Source: Onstottus_B arcticum (GTDB lineage Bacteria; Acidobacteriota; Blastocatellia; UBA7656). From it: a stretch of 64,000 bases of DNA. The notes below the pieces were generated by a model. The model was given only the letters and a program-made list of their open reading frames with translations, was not told the DNA's origin and did no database searches. The position numbers and the translations under genes were made by a program. Positions 17,476 through 25,195 of this stretch are shown piece by piece. Positions within the stretch are counted from its first letter, which is position 1; every line of letters begins with the position of its first letter. The DNA lies in assembly GCA_038040485.1 (NCBI GenBank), contig JBBPIE010000016.1:62001-126000 (forward strand), written 5' to 3'.

Positions 17476-18360
17476 ATGCCTTCTTCCATCCACTTTCGAG
17501 CCTACGCCAAGATCAACTGGACGCTCGACGTGCTCTTCAAGCGCGAGGACGGTTATCACGAGCTTCGGACTATCTATCAAACCGTCTCGCTACATGACCT
17601 GATTCGCTTAACGGAAACGTCGGGTGCGATCGAGATCGTCTGCGATGATCCGCAAGTACCGAGCGATGAAACCAACCTCGCCCACCGGGCTGCGACGCAG
17701 TTTCGCGATCTGACTGGAACAAAACTCGGCGCGCGCATCGAGATCGAAAAACGCATTCCTGTAGCCGCGGGTCTTGGCGGAGGCTCTTCGAATGCGGCTG
17801 CGGTGCTTCTGGGACTGAGCCGATTGTGGAACGTGCAACCTGATGAGCACGAGCTTGTGAAGATCGCGGCCGGGCTTGGGTCTGATGTCCCCTTTTTTCT
17901 GATCGGAGGCACGGCGTTGGGAGTCGGGCGAGGCGAAGAGGTCTACTCGATCGAGCAGGCCGAATGCGAGCACTTGTTGCTCGTGAATCCCGGGTTTGAA
18001 GTGTCGACTGCGGAGGCTTATGGAAAGCTGCCGCGGTTGACATCGCAGCGGTCGGCGGCTATGATGCCCTTTACTTTTTTTGCCGCTAAAGGCATCCGTG
18101 GGCTGTCACTTGCGGTCACGAACGATCTCGAAGAGGTTGTGCTGGCCGCGCACCCCGAAATCACGGAAGTCAAGCAGAGGCTTTTGAGTCTGGGTGCGAG
18201 ACTTGCTCTGATGTCCGGCAGCGGCGCAACTGTCTTTGGGGTCTTTGAAAACGTGGAGATGAGCCGGCGGGCGCAATCAGAGATGCGCGCGACTGGCTAC
18301 TGGTCGGAGCCCGCGCGCGCGGTCAGCCGGCGGGAATATTCGGAAACCCTTTTTCAGTAG
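17476..18360 (+). CDS. ispE: 4-diphosphocytidyl-2-C-methyl-D-erythritol kinase
   Basis: IspE phosphorylates CDP-methylerythritol in the non-mevalonate isoprenoid pathway. It is a GHMP kinase: the ATP-binding loop is PVAAGLGGGSSNAAAVLLGL near residues 94-113; the N-terminus AYAKINWTLDVLFKREDGYH is typical; the C-terminal motif MSGSGATVFGVF is present. Length 294 is normal. The start ATG at 17476 overlaps the end of a 16-bp direct repeat, and AGCAGGGCAG just upstream offers only a weak ribosome-binding site, so the upstream duplication may have changed its leader. Confidence 0.95.
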   Translation: MPSSIHFRAYAKINWTLDVLFKREDGYHELRTIYQTVSLHDLIRLTETSGAIEIVCDDPQVPSDETNLAHRAATQFRDLTGTKLGARIEIEKRIPVAAGLGGGSSNAAAVLLGLSRLWNVQPDEHELVKIAAGLGSDVPFFLIGGTALGVGRGEEVYSIEQAECEHLLLVNPGFEVSTAEAYGKLPRLTSQRSAAMMPFTFFAAKGIRGLSLAVTNDLEEVVLAAHPEITEVKQRLLSLGARLALMSGSGATVFGVFENVEMSRRAQSEMRATGYWSEPARAVSRREYSETLFQ

Positions 18361-18452
18361 AGCCTGCTTTGCGCGGCCGAAGCCTCGGCGCAAAACGCCT
18401 GGCTTCTCGTCAAGCCGGCGAGTTTCGGACTACAATCCTCAAAGCTAAAGAT

Positions 18453-18527
<75 letters not shown>

Positions 18528-18533
18528 AAAATT

Positions 18534-18602
18534 CGGTTTCTGGTTTGTGGTTTCGGGTTTCTGGTTGAACCACAAACCCGAAACCAGAAACTAGAAACCT
18601 GG
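18534..18602. repeat. Heptad inverted repeat, GGTTTCT type (copy 1)
   Basis: Heptamers GGTTTCT, GGTTTGT, GGTTTCG, GGTTTCT are followed by their reverse complement (ACCAGAAACTAGAAACC type). It begins 6 bp after the tRNA and ends just before the prs ribosome-binding site. A near-identical copy is at 56409-56476. Confidence 0.88.
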
Positions 18603-18616
18603 TTTTCGGAGGAGAG

Positions 18617-19555
18617 GTGGACATAAAGGTCTTTTCGGGAAATGCGAACCGGCCGCTCGCTGAAGAGATCTGCCAGCATCTGGGGATCGAGATCGGCAAA
18701 GCGAATACCGGACGGTTTTCCGACGGCGAGTACAACTTTCAAATCCTCGAGAACGTGCGCGGCGAAGACTGCTTTATCGTCCAGCCGACCTGTCCCTCTG
18801 TGGATCAGAACCTGATGGAGCTGCTGATAATGCTCGATGCATTTCGGCGTTCCTCGGCGAAGCGGACCACTGCGGTCATCCCGTACTACGGCTACGCGCG
18901 CAAGGATCGCAAGGACCGCCCGCGAGTTCCGATCTCGTCGAAGCTCGTCGCCAACCTGATAACCGAGGCCGGCGCCGATCGAGTGTTGTTGTTCGATCTT
19001 CACGCGGGTCAGATCCAGGGATTCTTTGATATCCCGGCCGATCACTTGTTCGCAGCGCCAGTGCTGGTGGGTTACTTCCAGAACCTGGCGCTGCCGAATT
19101 TGACCGTGGTCGCGCCAGACGCGGGAGGCGTGGAACGCGCGCGCGCCTATGCGAAGCGGCTGGGCGCGGAGCTGGCTATCATCGATAAACGCCGTGACTA
19201 CGAGCGGCTTGGCGAAGTCGAAGTGTTAAACGTGGTCGGCGAGGTCGAGGGCCGGTCTGCGTTGATCGTTGACGATATGATCGACACCGCAGGAACGCTT
19301 GTTCAGGCTGCGGTCGCGCTAAACAAGAATGGCGCGACGCGGGTGTTGGCTTCGGCAACGCACGCGGTGTTGAGCGGGCCGGCTGTAAAGAGAATCGAGG
19401 ATTCGCCGCTCGAAGAAGTGGTCGTGACCAACACGATCCCGACCGGCGGCGCTTGCGGATCAAGTAAGATCAAGTGCTTGAGCGTCGCGAAGATTCTGGC
19501 GGAAGCTATTCTGTCGATACACGACGAGACGTCGGTGAGTAAGCTGTTTATTTGA
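18617..19555 (+). CDS. prs: Ribose-phosphate pyrophosphokinase
   Basis: Prs makes PRPP from ribose 5-phosphate and ATP. Motifs: FSGNANRPLAEEI near the N-terminus, YYGYARKDRKDRPRVPIS (ATP/flexible loop), LHAGQIQGFFDIP, the AIIDKRR catalytic loop and the PRPP-binding loop LIVDDMIDTAGT. Length 312 is normal. The start is GTG at 18617, with CGGAGGAGAG directly upstream. It is followed by rplY and pth, a common bacterial order. Confidence 0.97.
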   Translation: MDIKVFSGNANRPLAEEICQHLGIEIGKANTGRFSDGEYNFQILENVRGEDCFIVQPTCPSVDQNLMELLIMLDAFRRSSAKRTTAVIPYYGYARKDRKDRPRVPISSKLVANLITEAGADRVLLFDLHAGQIQGFFDIPADHLFAAPVLVGYFQNLALPNLTVVAPDAGGVERARAYAKRLGAELAIIDKRRDYERLGEVEVLNVVGEVEGRSALIVDDMIDTAGTLVQAAVALNKNGATRVLASATHAVLSGPAVKRIEDSPLEEVVVTNTIPTGGACGSSKIKCLSVAKILAEAILSIHDETSVSKLFI

Positions 19556-19558
19556 GAA

Positions 19559-19653
19559 GTGATGCGTGATTCGTGATGCGTGATTAAGGGAAGAGAATCC
19601 TCCCGAATCACGCATCACGCATCACGCATCACGCATCACGGATCACGGATCAC
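19559..19653. repeat. Heptad inverted repeat, GTGATGC type (copy 1)
   Basis: The left arm has GTGATGC/GTGATTC units and the right arm many TCACGCA units. It begins 3 bp after the prs stop and fills nearly the whole prs-rplY gap. Each left-arm heptamer holds a TGA; each right-arm heptamer holds a TGA on the other strand. Confidence 0.9.
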
Positions 19654-19668
19654 TATTCGGAGTTAGGA

Positions 19669-20349
19669 ATGATTAAAGACTTAACAATCAACGCAACGTC
19701 GCGGGATGGGCTGGGCAAGGGTCCAACTCGGCGACTGCGAACAAAGGGGATGATTCCCGTGGCTGTTTACGGCGAAGGGATCGAGCCTGCCGCGGTCGCG
19801 GTCAGCGCAAAGGATATAGCGAACATCCTGCGCTCGGACACCGGCCACAACACGATCTTCAAGCTTGCCGTACCCGGAGCGAAGGGCGCGGAGCCGGCGA
19901 CGGTGATCATCAAGGACTGGCAGGTCGATCCTGTCCGGGGTCGCCTGCTTCACGCGGACTTGCTCCGATTGTCGATGACAACCGCCACACGCGTTCGCGT
20001 CCGCATCGAGACACAGGGCGAGCCCACCGGCGTCAAGATGGAAGGCGGCATACTTGAGCTTCAAATGCGCGAGCTCGAAGTCGAGTGTTTGCCGGGCGAC
20101 ATCCCGGAGAATATCGAGGTTGACGTCTCCGGACTGAACATCGGCGACCACGTGACGGTTGCCGATCTGGTCTTCGACCGGGACAAGATCAAGATTTTTG
20201 TCGACCCTCACCAGATCGTGGCGGGTGTGCTCGCGCCGCGCATTGAAGAGGTTGCAGTCGTCGCGCCTGTTGAGGGCGAAGCCGCTGCTGTGGAGCCGGG
20301 TACCGAGCCTGAAATGATCAAGAAGGGCAAGACCGAAGAAGAAAAGTGA
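19669..20349 (+). CDS. rplY: Large ribosomal subunit protein bL25 (CTC form)
   Basis: bL25 binds 5S rRNA. The N-terminal domain is recognisable from RDGLGKGPTRRLRTKGMIPV and VYGEGIEPAAVAV. A second beta domain (RVRVRIETQGEPTGVKMEGG, LEVECLPGDIPENIEVDVSG) identifies the long CTC/TL5 form. The tail is acidic. At 226 residues the size fits. GGAGTTAGGA lies before the ATG. Its stop TGA is embedded in the next heptad element. Confidence 0.95.
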   Translation: MIKDLTINATSRDGLGKGPTRRLRTKGMIPVAVYGEGIEPAAVAVSAKDIANILRSDTGHNTIFKLAVPGAKGAEPATVIIKDWQVDPVRGRLLHADLLRLSMTTATRVRVRIETQGEPTGVKMEGGILELQMRELEVECLPGDIPENIEVDVSGLNIGDHVTVADLVFDRDKIKIFVDPHQIVAGVLAPRIEEVAVVAPVEGEAAAVEPGTEPEMIKKGKTEEEK

Positions 20350-20410
20350 TTCGTGACGCGTGATCCGTGACGTGTTCTCTTCTTGTCACGCATCACGACT
20401 CAGCATCACG
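20347..20410. repeat. Heptad inverted repeat, GTGATGC type (copy 2)
   Basis: The rplY stop TGA is the first TGA of the series GTGATTC-GTGACGC-GTGATCC. The right arm (TCACGCATCACGA) ends a few bases before the pth ATG, leaving no room for a Shine-Dalgarno sequence. Confidence 0.88.
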
Positions 20411-20416
20411 ATATTT

Positions 20417-21004
20417 ATGAAGCTGATCGTAGGTCTTGGGAATCCGGGCGTGGAGTACGAAGCAACTCGCCACAACCTGGGATTCATGCTCGTTGACAGA
20501 TTATTTGAACGCGCGGGCGGCCGGCGATTCCGCACCGAGATGAATGCCAAAACCGCCGAGGTTGCGCTGGCCGGCGAGCGGGTCTTGCTTGTCAAGCCGC
20601 AGACCTTCATGAACCTGAGCGGCGACGCGGCGAAGCCGCTGCTCGAACGCTACGGCGAAGGCGACACGGCGAACTTGATCGTGGCTTCAGACGAGGCCGC
20701 GCTGCCGTTCGGGATGATTCGAGTGCGGGCGCGAGGTAGCGCCGGCGGACAAAAGGGTTTGAAATCGATCATCGAACGGCTCGGCTCCGGAGAGTTTGCC
20801 CGCGTGCGAATGGGCGTTAAGCCGGATCACCCGGTTTCGGACCTTGCGAGCTTCGTGCTTTCGAAGATTCCGAAGCGGGACCGTGAAACGCTTGAAGATG
20901 TGCTTGACCGGGCAGCCGATGCCGTTGAGGTAGTGCTTGGTGAAGGCGTTGAACACGCGATGCAGCGCTTCAACGAACGAGTGAAGGAACCGAGCGAGGC
21001 GTGA
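20417..21004 (+). CDS. pth: Peptidyl-tRNA hydrolase
   Basis: Pth releases peptides from stalled peptidyl-tRNAs. The N-terminus KLIVGLGNPGVEYEATRHNL holds the conserved Asn and the catalytic His; QTFMNLSG follows. Odd: the usual GGHNG motif is GGQKG, so the His and Asn that bind tRNA in the Escherichia coli enzyme are Gln and Lys here. The ATG at 20417 is chosen by homology; it has no Shine-Dalgarno sequence because a repeat element abuts it. Length 195 is normal. Confidence 0.93.
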   Translation: MKLIVGLGNPGVEYEATRHNLGFMLVDRLFERAGGRRFRTEMNAKTAEVALAGERVLLVKPQTFMNLSGDAAKPLLERYGEGDTANLIVASDEAALPFGMIRVRARGSAGGQKGLKSIIERLGSGEFARVRMGVKPDHPVSDLASFVLSKIPKRDRETLEDVLDRAADAVEVVLGEGVEHAMQRFNERVKEPSEA

Positions 21005-21076
21005 TATCTGAAGCGTGACTCGTGATGTGTGATCCGTAAAAAGAACGGATCACGCATCACGCGTCACGGATCACGA
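21002..21076. repeat. Heptad inverted repeat, GTGATGC type (copy 3)
   Basis: The pth stop TGA opens the element; GTGACTC, GTGATGT, GTGATCC units follow, and a right arm of TCACGCA/TCACGGA units. It precedes the long leader of the rpsF operon. Confidence 0.85.
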
Positions 21077-21209
21077 TTTGTTCTTTGTCAGAGGTTCAAT
21101 AGTGAACTCCCTTGCTCTGGCTTTGGGCCAGGGCTAACCGATGTTTGCATCAAGCGAGCCTGGCTTGCCGGTGCGAGCGAAGTCTTATCCAAAAGGAGGG
21201 TACTCTCAG

Positions 21210-21629
21210 ATGAGAGTCTACGAAGTGTTGTTTATAGTCGCCCCGAATGTTGAAGAGGGTGACATCGAAACCCTGGTCACTCAGTTCAGTGACATCGCAA
21301 CTAACCAGGGCGCCACGGTCGCCAAGGTCGACCGAATGGGCCGCCGCCGGCTCGCCTACCCCATCGGGAAATTCAACGAAGGTCACTACATCGTGCTGAC
21401 GATCGAAGGCACGGGCTCGGAGATCGCGGAGATCGAGCGCCGCATGCGCGTCAGCGACGCGGTTATTCGCTACATCACGATTCGGATCGACGAAGACCTG
21501 AAGCGTGCTGAGAAGTTTGCCGTGCGCCGAGCGGCGCGCGCTGCAGCGGGCCGAGGGCGCAGCCGCGGCCGCAAGACCGAACCTGTTCTTCCGATAGGCA
21601 GCGATGAGGATGAGGAGGACGAAGACTAA
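21210..21629 (+). CDS. rpsF: Small ribosomal subunit protein bS6
   Basis: bS6 pairs with bS18 on the 30S platform. MRVYEVLFIVAPNVEEGDIE, MGRRRLAYPIGKFNEGHYIV and the second half IRYITIRIDEDL are typical. A basic then acidic tail extends the protein to 139 residues. AAAGGAGG lies 10 bp before the ATG at 21210. The 130-bp leader downstream of the repeat contains hairpins (GCTCTGGC/GCCAGGGC near 21113) that could host the bS6:bS18 autoregulatory site, but I could not confirm its CCG bulge. rpsF overlaps rpsR by one base. Confidence 0.96.
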   Translation: MRVYEVLFIVAPNVEEGDIETLVTQFSDIATNQGATVAKVDRMGRRRLAYPIGKFNEGHYIVLTIEGTGSEIAEIERRMRVSDAVIRYITIRIDEDLKRAEKFAVRRAARAAAGRGRSRGRKTEPVLPIGSDEDEEDED

Positions 21630-21913
21630 TGAGCAGCGAACCCAGAGAAGGACGACGAGACGATCGAGGCGGACGTCAGGGCGGGGGCGGTGGCCGTCGC
21701 TTTATTCGCGCGCGCAAGTCGTGCAAGTTCTGCGCCGACAAGGTTGACTACATCGACTACAAGGACTCGCGAATGCTCGGGACCTACATTCCCGAGCGCG
21801 GGAAAATCTTGCCGCGCCGCATTTCGGGGACCTGCGCTCCGCATCAGCGGATGCTCGCGACGGCGATCAAACGCGCGCGGAACTGCGCGCTTCTTCCGTT
21901 TGCGACGGATTAG
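21629..21913 (+). CDS. rpsR: Small ribosomal subunit protein bS18
   Basis: bS18 is recognised by RKSCKFCADKVDYIDYKDSR, ERGKILPRRISGTCAPHQR and AIKRARNCALLPF. CxxC plus the later Cys and His indicate the zinc-binding form. A Gly/Arg-rich N-terminal extension is present. The ATG overlaps the rpsF stop (TAATG). The stop TAG at 21911 is the first unit of a GTAGTCC heptad element. Confidence 0.96.
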   Translation: MSSEPREGRRDDRGGRQGGGGGRRFIRARKSCKFCADKVDYIDYKDSRMLGTYIPERGKILPRRISGTCAPHQRMLATAIKRARNCALLPFATD

Positions 21914-21982
21914 TCAGTAGTCCGTAGTCAGTAGTCCGTAGCTGTTGTTGCTACTGACTACGGACTACTGACTACGGACTAA
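21911..21982. repeat. Heptad inverted repeat, GTAGTCC type (copy 2)
   Basis: Tandem TAGTCAG/TAGTCCG units begin with the rpsR stop codon, then a short loop (GCTGTTGTTGC) and the reverse-complement arm (CTACTGACTACGG). It separates rpsR from rplI within the ribosomal operon. Confidence 0.9.
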
Positions 21983-21998
21983 TAGTGAGGAACGATCA

Positions 21999-22604
21999 AT
22001 GGCTCATATGGACGTATTACTTTGCGAAGACGTGGACAATCTTGGCCATCGAGGTCAGGTTGTTCGAGTGCGCGCCGGATACGGCAGGAACTACCTCTTG
22101 CCGCAGAAGATGGCTATCGAAGCGACCACCGGCAACAAACGAATGATCGAAGAGCAGCAGCGGGTGCTGGGCAAACGCGAGAATCGTGAAAAGGCATCGG
22201 CTCAGGGCGAGGCGTCGAAGCTCGACGGAGTGGAGCTGCGCTTCGAACGTCGAGTCGGTGAGCACGGAATCCTGTACGGCTCGGTCACGGCGATGGACGT
22301 CGCCGAAGCGCTCAAGGAAAAGGGTTACACCGTCGAGCGGCGCCGGATCGGCCTGCGCGATCACATCAAAGAAGTCGGCGACTACGACGTGGTCATCAAA
22401 CTTCACCGCGACGTGGCTCCCACTATCAAGGTGAAGGTGGTTAAAGAAGGCGGCGAAGAGAAGGCGCCTGAAGAAGCGGCGGCCTTAGAAACTGCTCGTG
22501 AAGCCGATTCCAACACGCCTACCGAAACCGTCGCGGCCGAACCTGAGTCTGAGATTTCTCCCGAAGCTGAGAGAGCTTCCGACGCTGCCACCGATGGCGA
22601 GTAG
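21999..22604 (+). CDS. rplI: Large ribosomal subunit protein bL9
   Basis: bL9 is identified by MDVLLCEDVDNLGHRGQVV, VRAGYGRNYLLPQKMAIEAT and the C-terminal domain (KEKGYTVERRRIGLRDHIKEVG, VVIKLHRDVAPTIKV). Beyond residue 150 it has an unusually long Glu/Ala-rich acidic tail, reaching 201 residues against about 150 normally. GTGAGGAA precedes the first of two nearby ATG codons. Confidence 0.96.
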   Translation: MAHMDVLLCEDVDNLGHRGQVVRVRAGYGRNYLLPQKMAIEATTGNKRMIEEQQRVLGKRENREKASAQGEASKLDGVELRFERRVGEHGILYGSVTAMDVAEALKEKGYTVERRRIGLRDHIKEVGDYDVVIKLHRDVAPTIKVKVVKEGGEEKAPEEAAALETAREADSNTPTETVAAEPESEISPEAERASDAATDGE

Positions 22605-22680
22605 CTGATCAAGTAGGCCCCGAGAGCTGTTCGAGACCTGCGTCAGGCGAGATTGTGTCTTCGCCTAGGGAAGATCACGC

Positions 22681-23004
22681 TTAGGTCTTAGCTGGCCGAG
22701 GCCTTCTATTACGTAAGGAGCCGTCTAAGCCGCCGTTGCCGCGGCAGCAATCAGCGACGCACGCGAAGCATTCTGATACGGTGTCGCAACTCCCGAAGAT
22801 CTGGCAATGGCCGCTGCAGTTTGACTCGCCCCCGTTACAAGAACAACTGCACGTAAAGGGTGCAGGAGCGGAGTTCGAGATAACCGTGGCGGCTTCAGTG
22901 CCGTACCTACTGTCCTTCGGTAAGTGATTCGAGGAACCTTGAATCTGCACTCCGAAGATGGGCAGTATCACTAGCACAAGTATGAGCGAGAGTTTGCTTC
23001 TCAT
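22681..23004 (-). CDS. Small exported cysteine-rich protein
   Basis: This 107-residue product has a signal peptide (KLSLILVLVILPIFGVQIQG) and a mature region with twelve cysteines in about 37 residues, starting TCSCSCNGGESNCSGHCQ and ending VADCC. The C-terminus is basic. A strong AGGAGG lies 7 bp before the ATG, which supports a real gene. I recognise no family. It is the last gene of a minus-strand set: TPR-AraC regulator, exported 206-residue protein, this protein. The cysteines could form disulfides or bind metal. Confidence 0.7.
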   Translation of the reverse strand: MRSKLSLILVLVILPIFGVQIQGSSNHLPKDSRYGTEAATVISNSAPAPFTCSCSCNGGESNCSGHCQIFGSCDTVSECFACVADCCRGNGGLDGSLRNRRPRPAKT

Positions 23005-23097
23005 GAATTCTCCTCCTGGTGCAGGTACACACCGGCTTTTCCTCGCGTTTCCGTGAGTTTGTTGGGTCTGGTTTTCGAGCCTCGTCTTTGGAAGCGA

Positions 23098-23718
23098 TCA
23101 GCGCTTGGTCAACCACCTGGTTCCGTTCGAGACTTCTACTTCGCCAACAAATATCTGAAAGTCGGCAGCGTCTCCGGGAAGCCACATTTCTTCGGAATTC
23201 CAATCCGGCGCGCGCTTGTCTTCCCACGTGACGCCGTCCTTTTGGATGAAAGTCTTGGTAGGTTTCTTCCGCGTTTTGGCCCACAGCAAGGGATCGACGA
23301 CGAATTCCTCCCCTGGCTCAAGTGGGTGGCTGCCTATCCGCAACACATCAAGCGCGCCCGTTCTCTTGTTCAGCAAACCGAGCGCGAAAGCCTTCACCGG
23401 CTGATTTCCCGTATTAATGACTCGCACGGTTGGGCACGCAGAGTATCGGGCCGAGGCCGCCAGCCCGCCGGTCAGCTCGCTGAATTGATTCTTGTTAATG
23501 GTCTTTGTGTTAGCCGATTGGATCGAAACGGCCGGATGTTCTGAGTTGTCAACCTCAAGCGAAATGTCCGAAAACCCCCTCACCCTTTCAATCGTGGTCC
23601 TTTGCAGAGGGCGGTTTCCGGCAAACACCGTGCTGTAAGCGGGGGCAAGGCTGGTCAACACCAGTAACGCCAGACACCCCGCAACTCCGGTTGCGAGAGG
23701 AAAGTAACGCTTGTTCAT
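23098..23718 (-). CDS. Exported protein of unknown function
   Basis: The 206-residue product has a signal peptide (FPLATGVAGCLALLVLTSLAPAYS). The mature part looks like a beta-sandwich: ACPTVRVINTGNQPVKAFAL, then RIGSHPLEPGEEFVVDPLLW and ADFQIFVGEVEVSNGTRW. AGGAGGT precedes the ATG. The phrase 'N-x-G-x-x-(P/I)-(V/T)-(K/A)-AFA-(L/V)' also occurs in the exported protein at 53955-54707, which like this gene is followed by an exported Cys-rich protein. Function unknown. Confidence 0.7.
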   Translation of the reverse strand: MNKRYFPLATGVAGCLALLVLTSLAPAYSTVFAGNRPLQRTTIERVRGFSDISLEVDNSEHPAVSIQSANTKTINKNQFSELTGGLAASARYSACPTVRVINTGNQPVKAFALGLLNKRTGALDVLRIGSHPLEPGEEFVVDPLLWAKTRKKPTKTFIQKDGVTWEDKRAPDWNSEEMWLPGDAADFQIFVGEVEVSNGTRWLTKR

Positions 23719-23808
23719 GGTGGAACCTCCTGAAATGGCAAACGGGACTGTTGGTGGATTGCCATCTACGCCAACGCCAGTATTGTATAACGCGCTCGCC
23801 CCTTGCGG

Positions 23809-24969
23809 TCAATAACAATTTTTGGTGGAGATGTCTTTTGAAACATGTCTTGGAACGGCCAAGGCGCGCTTTCTGTATTCGGACGGCGTGGCATGAAAGT
23901 GTCGTCTGAAATGGCGGGCAAAGTTGCCTTTATTGTTGTAGCCTACCGCCGCCATGACCTGCTTGATACTCAGGAAAGTGGTTGCCAGGAGATGACTGGC
24001 CTTTTCCATTCGCAACCTTATCAGATAATCGCCTGGCGGCACTCCGGTTTCGGCTTTAAAAACGTGGGAAAAGTACACGGGCGAGAGATTGACCACTCCT
24101 GCCAACTCGGTCATCGCAATCCTGCGCTGAAGATTAGCACCCATGAAGTCAGTCACCGCGCGGACTCTCGCCTTGTGAATCATGTTCTCCGGGACTTCTG
24201 ATTGAGGTTCGTCTTCTTGTTCGGTCAGTGGCCGCGAGATCGCGATGGTAGAGCGCCGCTTTCGTTTTGATCTGATGTCTGACCAAGTTTCTTGCCACTC
24301 AGGATAGCGATGAACAAGAGGCGATGCCACAGCCAGGGAAGAAACTCTTTCGGCTTCGTGTGACTGACCCACTTCTGCCAACTCAACCGCATAGGAATTC
24401 AAGCAATCGAGGTAGACATTGGGCGGTGTAAACCTGACGATGGGCAGTATTTCTTCAAGGTCTACAATCGCGGATTCGTGGTAGCCTTCGGCGGCTTTCA
24501 ATACCGCGATACCTCTCATTGCCTGTAGACCGGACAGACCCAGACCCTCGCTCTTGACGACCCCTCGATAAAAGTACATTGCAGAATCAATATCACCTTT
24601 GTTGCCTGCTACGGCGCCAAGGGAAAGAATGGACTTAATTTTGTAAGTATCGGGTGCGGTGTCGACGGCAAGTTCAAATAGTTTCTGCGCCTTCTCTTGG
24701 TCTCCGTTACCCACGCTGTTTGCTGCTACGGCCAGGAAGTAATAACCAATTGCTTGATAGCGTTTGATTGGGGTGTTGGCAAGAAGCAGTCCGATTTCAT
24801 TTACCTTATCAAATTGGCGTAATGCATGTGCGCGCTCAGCCAGGAGAATAAGACGGTTGCAAAACTGCTCATAGGTACCTGTGCTCCTTAACAACTGTTG
24901 ATAGAATCCAGCAGCATATCTTGCCAAAGGAGATAATATGAAAAGATTGCTGTCTGTTGTTTTGCTCAT
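23809..24969 (-). CDS. TPR-AraC transcriptional regulator
   Basis: The C-terminal 100 residues form an AraC-type double helix-turn-helix: IAMTELAGVVNLSPVYFSHV and SIKQVMAAVGYNNKGNFARH, closing with FHATPSEYRKRA. The N-terminal 270 residues are TPR-like helices (KRYQAIGYYFLAVAANSVGN, KSILSLGAVAGNKGDIDSAM), not a cupin, so the sensor probably binds a protein or peptide. The start at 24969 has AGGAAAGGA upstream; it overlaps the divergent small gene's first 32 bp. A GTG-like extension to 25047 is possible but overlaps even more. No transmembrane segment: cytoplasmic. Confidence 0.8.
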   Translation of the reverse strand: MSKTTDSNLFILSPLARYAAGFYQQLLRSTGTYEQFCNRLILLAERAHALRQFDKVNEIGLLLANTPIKRYQAIGYYFLAVAANSVGNGDQEKAQKLFELAVDTAPDTYKIKSILSLGAVAGNKGDIDSAMYFYRGVVKSEGLGLSGLQAMRGIAVLKAAEGYHESAIVDLEEILPIVRFTPPNVYLDCLNSYAVELAEVGQSHEAERVSSLAVASPLVHRYPEWQETWSDIRSKRKRRSTIAISRPLTEQEDEPQSEVPENMIHKARVRAVTDFMGANLQRRIAMTELAGVVNLSPVYFSHVFKAETGVPPGDYLIRLRMEKASHLLATTFLSIKQVMAAVGYNNKGNFARHFRRHFHATPSEYRKRALAVPRHVSKDISTKNCY

Positions 24970-25195
24970 GCTGTGTCTGTCCTTTCCTGTACTGGGAGGG
25001 CACACGCTTCCTGGCAATTGGTGCGACTGCGGTGTAGCCGACTGCATTTGTGAGCCCGGCGAATTGCCTGGAGGTCAGTCGAGTCACGCGGTACCAAAAC
25101 CGGATAAGACTACTCATAGCACACCTGCTGACTTCGGTTCAGAGACGCTGTTGGTATTGGCTGTGTTACTTCTGATGCTTAGATACAAAGCCTAA
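24938..25195 (+). CDS. Small exported protein with Cys motif and C-terminal hydrophobic tail
   Basis: This 85-residue product has a clear signal peptide (KRLLSVVLLMLCLSFPVLGG), a Cys motif NWCDCGVADCICEPGE, a polar spacer and a C-terminal hydrophobic segment (TLLVLAVLLLMLRYKA) with basic end. The layout recalls sorting-signal proteins. AAAGGAG lies 6 bp before the ATG. It is divergent from the TPR-AraC gene, and their 5' ends overlap. A candidate for a processed, exported ligand or cell-surface protein. Confidence 0.7.
   Translation: MKRLLSVVLLMLCLSFPVLGGHTLPGNWCDCGVADCICEPGELPGGQSSHAVPKPDKTTHSTPADFGSETLLVLAVLLLMLRYKA

Larger units (their letters stand above)
17172..17476 (+). repeat. 16-bp direct repeat flanking the partial CAP copy
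   Basis: AAGTAAGCAGGGCAGA occurs at 17172-17187, immediately before the partial CAP copy, and again at 17461-17476, ending on the first base of the ispE start codon. This marks the junction of a duplication: the upstream border of the CAP copy coincides with sequence from just upstream of ispE. Confidence 0.85.

Noticed and set aside
21078..21209. bS6:bS18 autoregulatory leader RNA
   Set aside because: Hairpins are present in the rpsF leader, but I could not verify the conserved CCG bulge, so it is not listed as a feature.
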